Part shown: positions 55,321 to 64,000 of the stretch, piece after piece
Position numbering within the stretch: position 1 is the first letter of the stretch
Layout: each line of letters begins with the position of its first letter
From: Pirellulales bacterium
Lineage (GTDB): Bacteria; Planctomycetota; Planctomycetia; Pirellulales; PALSA-1355
Assembly: GCA_022844125.1 (NCBI GenBank)
Contig: JALHMI010000003.1
Span: 372,001-436,000, forward strand
Reading direction: 5' to 3'
DNA length: 64,000 nt
The notes under the pieces: generated by a model
Database searches by the model: none
Told to the model about the DNA's origin: nothing
What the model saw: the letters and a program-made list of their open reading frames with translations, nothing else
Position numbers and translations under genes: made by a program

Positions 55321-55364
55321 GCAGGCGGTTCAGCTACGCTGTCTGCCGGTGAGCCCTCTTTGCT

Positions 55365-56654
55365 TTATCGCCTGAACGCCTTGGCAGCACCCGGAGCAAG
55401 TTGGCGCGAGATCGTAGCGCTGGCCCGCACGTTCTTCGCGGCTTCGATGCGATACAGATGCGTGTCCGTGCGCAGAAAGATCGCGCCGTCAACGAACGCG
55501 GGCGTAGCCAGAATACGCCCGCCGAGCTGATTGGTGGCCACGGCCTGGAACGTATCGCCCGGCGCAATCACCGTAGCGTTGCCTTCTTCACAGAAGAGGT
55601 AGATCTTCCCGTCGGCCAGCGTGGGCGACGCCGCGTAATTCCCGCTCAGCCGCTCGCGCCACAGCTCTTTGCCGCTGGCCGCGTCCAGACACGTCAGAAT
55701 TCCCAGGTCGGTCGTCATGTACACGCGGCCGCCGGTCACCAGCGGCGACGGCACGTGCGGCACGCCGCGCTTCGCGCTGAAGGCCACATGCGAACTCGTT
55801 ACATCGCCCGACCCGCCGAGCTTGATTCCCAGCAGCATCGGATTCCAATACCCCGTGCACACATAAACCATGTCGCCTGCCACGACGGGCCGCGGCACCA
55901 CCGAATGCCCCTGGTAGCTCACACGCCACAATTCGCGGCCGTCGCGCGGATCATACGCGATCACGGCATTGCCACGACTGGCGATCAGCTGATCCTGGCC
56001 GCCGACTTTCGCAACGGTCGGGGTCGAATAGGCTTGCTCTTCCGTCTGCTCAATGCGCCACCGCTCCTGACCCGTGCGCTTGTCGAGAGCGATCAAAAAC
56101 TGCTTGTCCGGCGCGTCGCAAGGCACGATCACCAGATCGTTCCATACCACCGGGGAACTGCCTGGCCCGTGCCGGTGGTCGTACTCAAGCTTTGCAGTCC
56201 ACACGATCTGGCCGTCGAGCGTCAAGCACGCGGTTCCGTGCGCGCCAAAATGCACGAATACGTTTCGCCCGTCGATGACCGGCGTCGGCGAGGCGTGCGT
56301 ATTCTTGGCAGCGATTCGACCTAGGTCGACGCGCTTGAACACTTCAACGTCGTGCCTTGTGTGCCCGCTTTCGCGTTCGATGCACACCGCTCTGAGCGAT
56401 CCCTCGGCCTCAATCGCGGTGGTCAACCAGATCTGGTTGCGCCACACGACGGGCGACGACCAGCCCAGCCCGGCAATCGGTACTTTCCAGCGGACGTTTT
56501 CCGCCTCGCTCCAGGTCGTCGGCACGCCGATCGCAGTCGCGAGTCCGTTGCCCGCCGGCCCGCGAAACTGCGGCCAGTTCTCAGCGCCGGCGGCGCTCGC
56601 CCACAGCACGATGATCAGGCCGATCCAGGCAAAACCAGGCACTCGCGATCTCAT
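55365..56654 (-). CDS. PQQ-like beta-propeller protein, exported
   Basis: The 429-residue protein has a signal peptide (IGLIIVLWASAAGAENW) followed by NWPQFRGPAGNGLA, the planctomycete PQQ-like start. Blade motifs repeat: DKRTGQERWRIEQ, DPRDGRELWRVSY, DAASGKELWRERLS, each with the tryptophan-docking pattern. It is intact, unlike the related gene at 35964. PQQ-like proteins of this type do not necessarily bind PQQ and include BamB-like scaffolds. It ends 44 bases from the convergent transporter. Confidence 0.87.
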   Translation of the reverse strand: MRSRVPGFAWIGLIIVLWASAAGAENWPQFRGPAGNGLATAIGVPTTWSEAENVRWKVPIAGLGWSSPVVWRNQIWLTTAIEAEGSLRAVCIERESGHTRHDVEVFKRVDLGRIAAKNTHASPTPVIDGRNVFVHFGAHGTACLTLDGQIVWTAKLEYDHRHGPGSSPVVWNDLVIVPCDAPDKQFLIALDKRTGQERWRIEQTEEQAYSTPTVAKVGGQDQLIASRGNAVIAYDPRDGRELWRVSYQGHSVVPRPVVAGDMVYVCTGYWNPMLLGIKLGGSGDVTSSHVAFSAKRGVPHVPSPLVTGGRVYMTTDLGILTCLDAASGKELWRERLSGNYAASPTLADGKIYLFCEEGNATVIAPGDTFQAVATNQLGGRILATPAFVDGAIFLRTDTHLYRIEAAKNVRASATISRQLAPGAAKAFRR

Positions 56655-56687
56655 GAGAAAGTACTCACCGTGTTCGTGACAAGCAAA

Positions 56688-57950
56688 CTAGTGCGAGATC
56701 TTCAAATTCGGCAGCGCCTGCGAAACCTGCGAGATCGCTGCTTCGCTGACCTGTGTGCCGCGTACGTCCAGCTCGACCAGGTGGGGCCAACTCCGCAGCA
56801 GCGGCAGCATCCCGTCGGTCACGTTCGTTCGCGCAACGTTCAGCTTCATCAGCCCGGAAAGCGCGACGATCTTTCGCAGTCCGTTGTCGTCAATTTTCGT
56901 GCCGCTTACGTCCAGCGATGCGAGCGATCGCAGCCGGCTTACGGGTGCCAGCGCCGCGTTGCTGATCTCCGTCCCGGCCAGCGTCAGCACGCTCAGGTTC
57001 GGGCAGCGCATCAGCGGGCCCATCCCCGCATCAGTCACCGGCAGGTTCGTCAGGTCGAGCATCGCCAGGTTTCGCGCGCTCGCGATGTGGCGGAGTCCGC
57101 CGTCGGTTACCTGCGTGCCGGCCAGGCTCAGCCCATACAACGCCGGCATGGAAGGCAGATGCGCCAGCCCTGCATCCGAAACGTTCGTATAGTCGAGCCA
57201 CAGAACTCCCAGGCTCGGCAGTCTCGCGAGCAAGGGGAACGAGCGATCCGTGATTTCGTTGTACGACAGCTTAAGCATCCGCAGCCGCGCCAGCGCAGCG
57301 AGCTGTGCAACCCCCGCGTCGGTTACCTTCGCGTCATAGAGATAGAGCTCTTCGAGATTCGCCAGCCGGCCGACCGTCGACATGCCTTCATCGCCGGAGT
57401 TGGTCCAACTCAGATTCAGAATCTTCAGATTCGGCAGCGCCGCCAGGTTCGCCAGTCCGGCGGCGGTGATCTTCGTGTCGTGCAGGGCCAGGCCTTGGAG
57501 CGCCTGCATGCCACGAAGCTGCGCGAGCCCCGCATCGGTCACGCGCGTTTGCTGCAGCTTGAGCACCTGGAGCTGCCGCAAACCGCGGATTGCCGCCAGC
57601 CCCTCGTCCGTGATGTTCGTTCGAGACAGGTCGAGCCACCTCAAGTCGGGCACGCCGGACAGGCTCTCAAGTCCGGTGTTGTCACCATACCAGGTGACAA
57701 TCTTGAACTCTTCGCCTGCCTCGTCGGCCTCGTCCTCGACCGTCGCGCCGGCAGCTTGCAATTCTTCGATCGCGGCGGCCGCGCCGGCGTTCTCCTGTCC
57801 CGGCAGCAACCGCGCAAGCGAAAGACCGGACGACTGCGCACTGGCGCCGCGCGTGGGGAGTTCGCGCGGAGCCGCGGGCTGAGCGAGTGCCTCGGCGCTG
57901 AGTAGCGTGAGCAGGACTACGAGCGGCATCTTAAAGGGGAGCGGCCTCAT
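56688..57950 (-). CDS. Secreted leucine-rich-repeat protein
   Basis: The 420-residue protein has a signal peptide (MPLVVLLTLLSAEALAQ). From about residue 95 it is built of about twelve LRRs of 24 residues with the core VTDAGLAQLxxLxxLxxLxLxxT (for example NITDEGLAAIRGLRQLQVLKL). ATG 57950 overlaps the stop of the small gene upstream (ATGA at 57947-57950) and has GGGAG before it, so the two are translationally coupled; ATG 57962 is less likely. Planctomycete LRR proteins are probably surface or periplasmic binding scaffolds; the ligand is unknown. Confidence 0.88.
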   Translation of the reverse strand: MRPLPFKMPLVVLLTLLSAEALAQPAAPRELPTRGASAQSSGLSLARLLPGQENAGAAAAIEELQAAGATVEDEADEAGEEFKIVTWYGDNTGLESLSGVPDLRWLDLSRTNITDEGLAAIRGLRQLQVLKLQQTRVTDAGLAQLRGMQALQGLALHDTKITAAGLANLAALPNLKILNLSWTNSGDEGMSTVGRLANLEELYLYDAKVTDAGVAQLAALARLRMLKLSYNEITDRSFPLLARLPSLGVLWLDYTNVSDAGLAHLPSMPALYGLSLAGTQVTDGGLRHIASARNLAMLDLTNLPVTDAGMGPLMRCPNLSVLTLAGTEISNAALAPVSRLRSLASLDVSGTKIDDNGLRKIVALSGLMKLNVARTNVTDGMLPLLRSWPHLVELDVRGTQVSEAAISQVSQALPNLKISH

Positions 57951-58243
57951 GGTTTCTCCCACGCCATGTACTCAGAAAGAGTGCGCCTTGGCTGCTGCGG
58001 GGCCTTGAAGAACGACCGTCGCCGTGGCTGCGGGGCGACAGCAGTTGCCGGCTTTACCTGGTCGTCATATCGCAATTGCGACTGCCCGCCCGGCTCGCCG
58101 CCGGTCCCCGGCAACAGGCGCTTCGCGCCGCTTTTCAACTTGCTCCAGGCAGATGGCTGTTGGGCCGGCTGAACGCCAGCGGGTGGGCCAGCCCCCAACG
58201 CCGCAACGGCCAGAACCACCACAACGCATTTGCGCAGTTTCAT
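57947..58243 (-). CDS. Small secreted basic protein coupled to the LRR gene
   Basis: From ATG 58243 a 98-residue protein has a signal peptide (CVVVVLAVAALGAGPPAG) and a basic, proline-rich mature part (WSKLKSGAKRLLPG, PQPRRRSFFKAPQQPRR). No domain is recognised. Its stop overlaps the LRR start by ATGA, a strong sign that both are real and made together. The frame is open further upstream to 58372, but the signal peptide marks the start. Confidence 0.72.
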   Translation of the reverse strand: MKLRKCVVVVLAVAALGAGPPAGVQPAQQPSAWSKLKSGAKRLLPGTGGEPGGQSQLRYDDQVKPATAVAPQPRRRSFFKAPQQPRRTLSEYMAWEKP

Positions 58244-58543
58244 GATTTCGCCAAGTGTCCCGCTCGGGTTCGACAGCCTGATCTGATTCACCGCCAACGG
58301 ATGGGGGCGGGAGTGTCGCAGAATCCCTGAACACGGTCCAGACCGGCTCCCACGGCCTGCTAGCGGTACCAATCAACGACTGGCAGATCGCACTCTAAGC
58401 GCCAGCCAGCAGTCGCCGCAGACAGCTCGACACGATTTTCCTGCTATCCCGCGTGTACGCGCGTCTACTACAATTCACGATTCGCCATAACCAACGGATA
58501 CGGCGAACGCACTTGTTGCCTCCAAGGAACGACACTCCCGCCT
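58244..58543. other. Divergent intergenic region upstream of uvrA
   Basis: No gene is seen. TACAAT at 58469-58474 is a fair -10 for uvrA, without a convincing -35. I looked for a LexA box of the Escherichia type (CTGT-N8-ACAG) and found none; a planctomycete-specific operator could be missed. Confidence 0.35.

Positions 58544-64000
<5,457 letters not shown>

Noticed and set aside
53922-55352. A 476-residue frame overlapping the MFS gene
   Set aside because: It lacks membrane segments and is Arg/Pro-rich; the MFS frame shows clear helices and the GRIGDKLGR loop.
56352-57905. A 517-residue plus-strand frame over the LRR gene
   Set aside because: It shows apparent repeats only because the LRR gene on the other strand is repetitive; there is no recognisable protein feature.
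58244-58543. SOS/LexA operator for uvrA
   Set aside because: No CTGT-N8-ACAG-like site was found; only a weak -10 is visible.

Overview
The window looks like chromosome from a planctomycete (Pirellulales-like). It is GC-rich and gene-dense. It carries several families typical of that phylum: two DUF1501 proteins with Tat-type RRDFL leaders, a CxxCH cytochrome fused to DUF1549/DUF1553-type domains, a BBP7-type beta-barrel, PQQ-like beta-propellers, a sulfatase, an alkaline-ceramidase-type hydrolase, LRR proteins and a UvrA gene of double length. Genus-level placement is not possible from reading alone. I saw no rRNA, tRNA, CRISPR array, insertion sequence or replication origin.

Region 1 (1-21367, all + strand) is a surface-polysaccharide cluster. 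It has two glutamine-hydrolysing asparagine-synthase-like amidotransferases (70-2028 and 12266-14179) and a decayed methyltransferase. A three-gene nucleotidyltransferase/kinase/HAD-phosphatase module follows (2609-5897). Then come four glycosyltransferases, an O-antigen ligase/polymerase-type membrane protein, two methyltransferases, a WecB-type 2-epimerase and a DegT-type aminotransferase. The end holds a NodU/CmcH carbamoyltransferase with an SxtJ-like membrane partner and an initiating sugar-phosphate transferase. Genes from 12266 to 16103 are joined by ATGA stop/start overlaps, so that part is one translation-coupled operon. No Wzx flippase or ABC exporter lies in the window; export genes may lie upstream of base 1.

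Region 2 (21364-26087, - strand) holds RibD, a TPR-like protein with a SEC-C-type zinc motif, a tiny membrane protein and a transaldolase. Region 3 (26398-33507) has a BBP7-type outer-membrane barrel and then a lipid-flavoured trio: an RND/MMPL exporter, a ketoacyl-synthase homologue that has lost its catalytic cysteine, and a fatty acid desaturase. Region 4 (33538-42686) has an STN-like secreted protein, a DUF1501 gene with a PQQ-propeller gene interrupted by an amber codon, a VOC protein, and the DUF1501 + cytochrome/DUF1549/DUF1553 pair.

Region 5 (42905-58243) is mixed housekeeping and catabolism. It contains a phytoene-dehydrogenase-like oxidoreductase, an enoyl-CoA hydratase, a DUF6159-like membrane protein, and a secreted ceramidase fused to a sphingomyelinase-like phosphodiesterase. 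A sulfatase and an MBL hydrolase follow, then a frameshifted SMI1/ankyrin gene, an MFS transporter, a PQQ propeller and an LRR protein coupled to a small secreted protein. Region 6 (58544 to window end) is a tandem UvrA-UvrA fusion with four Walker A motifs, cut by the window edge.

The most noteworthy items are the ceramidase-sphingomyelinase fusion, the Cys-to-Glu ketosynthase beside an exporter and desaturase, the LicC/LicA-like fusion with its paired active and degenerate HAD domains, and the double UvrA.
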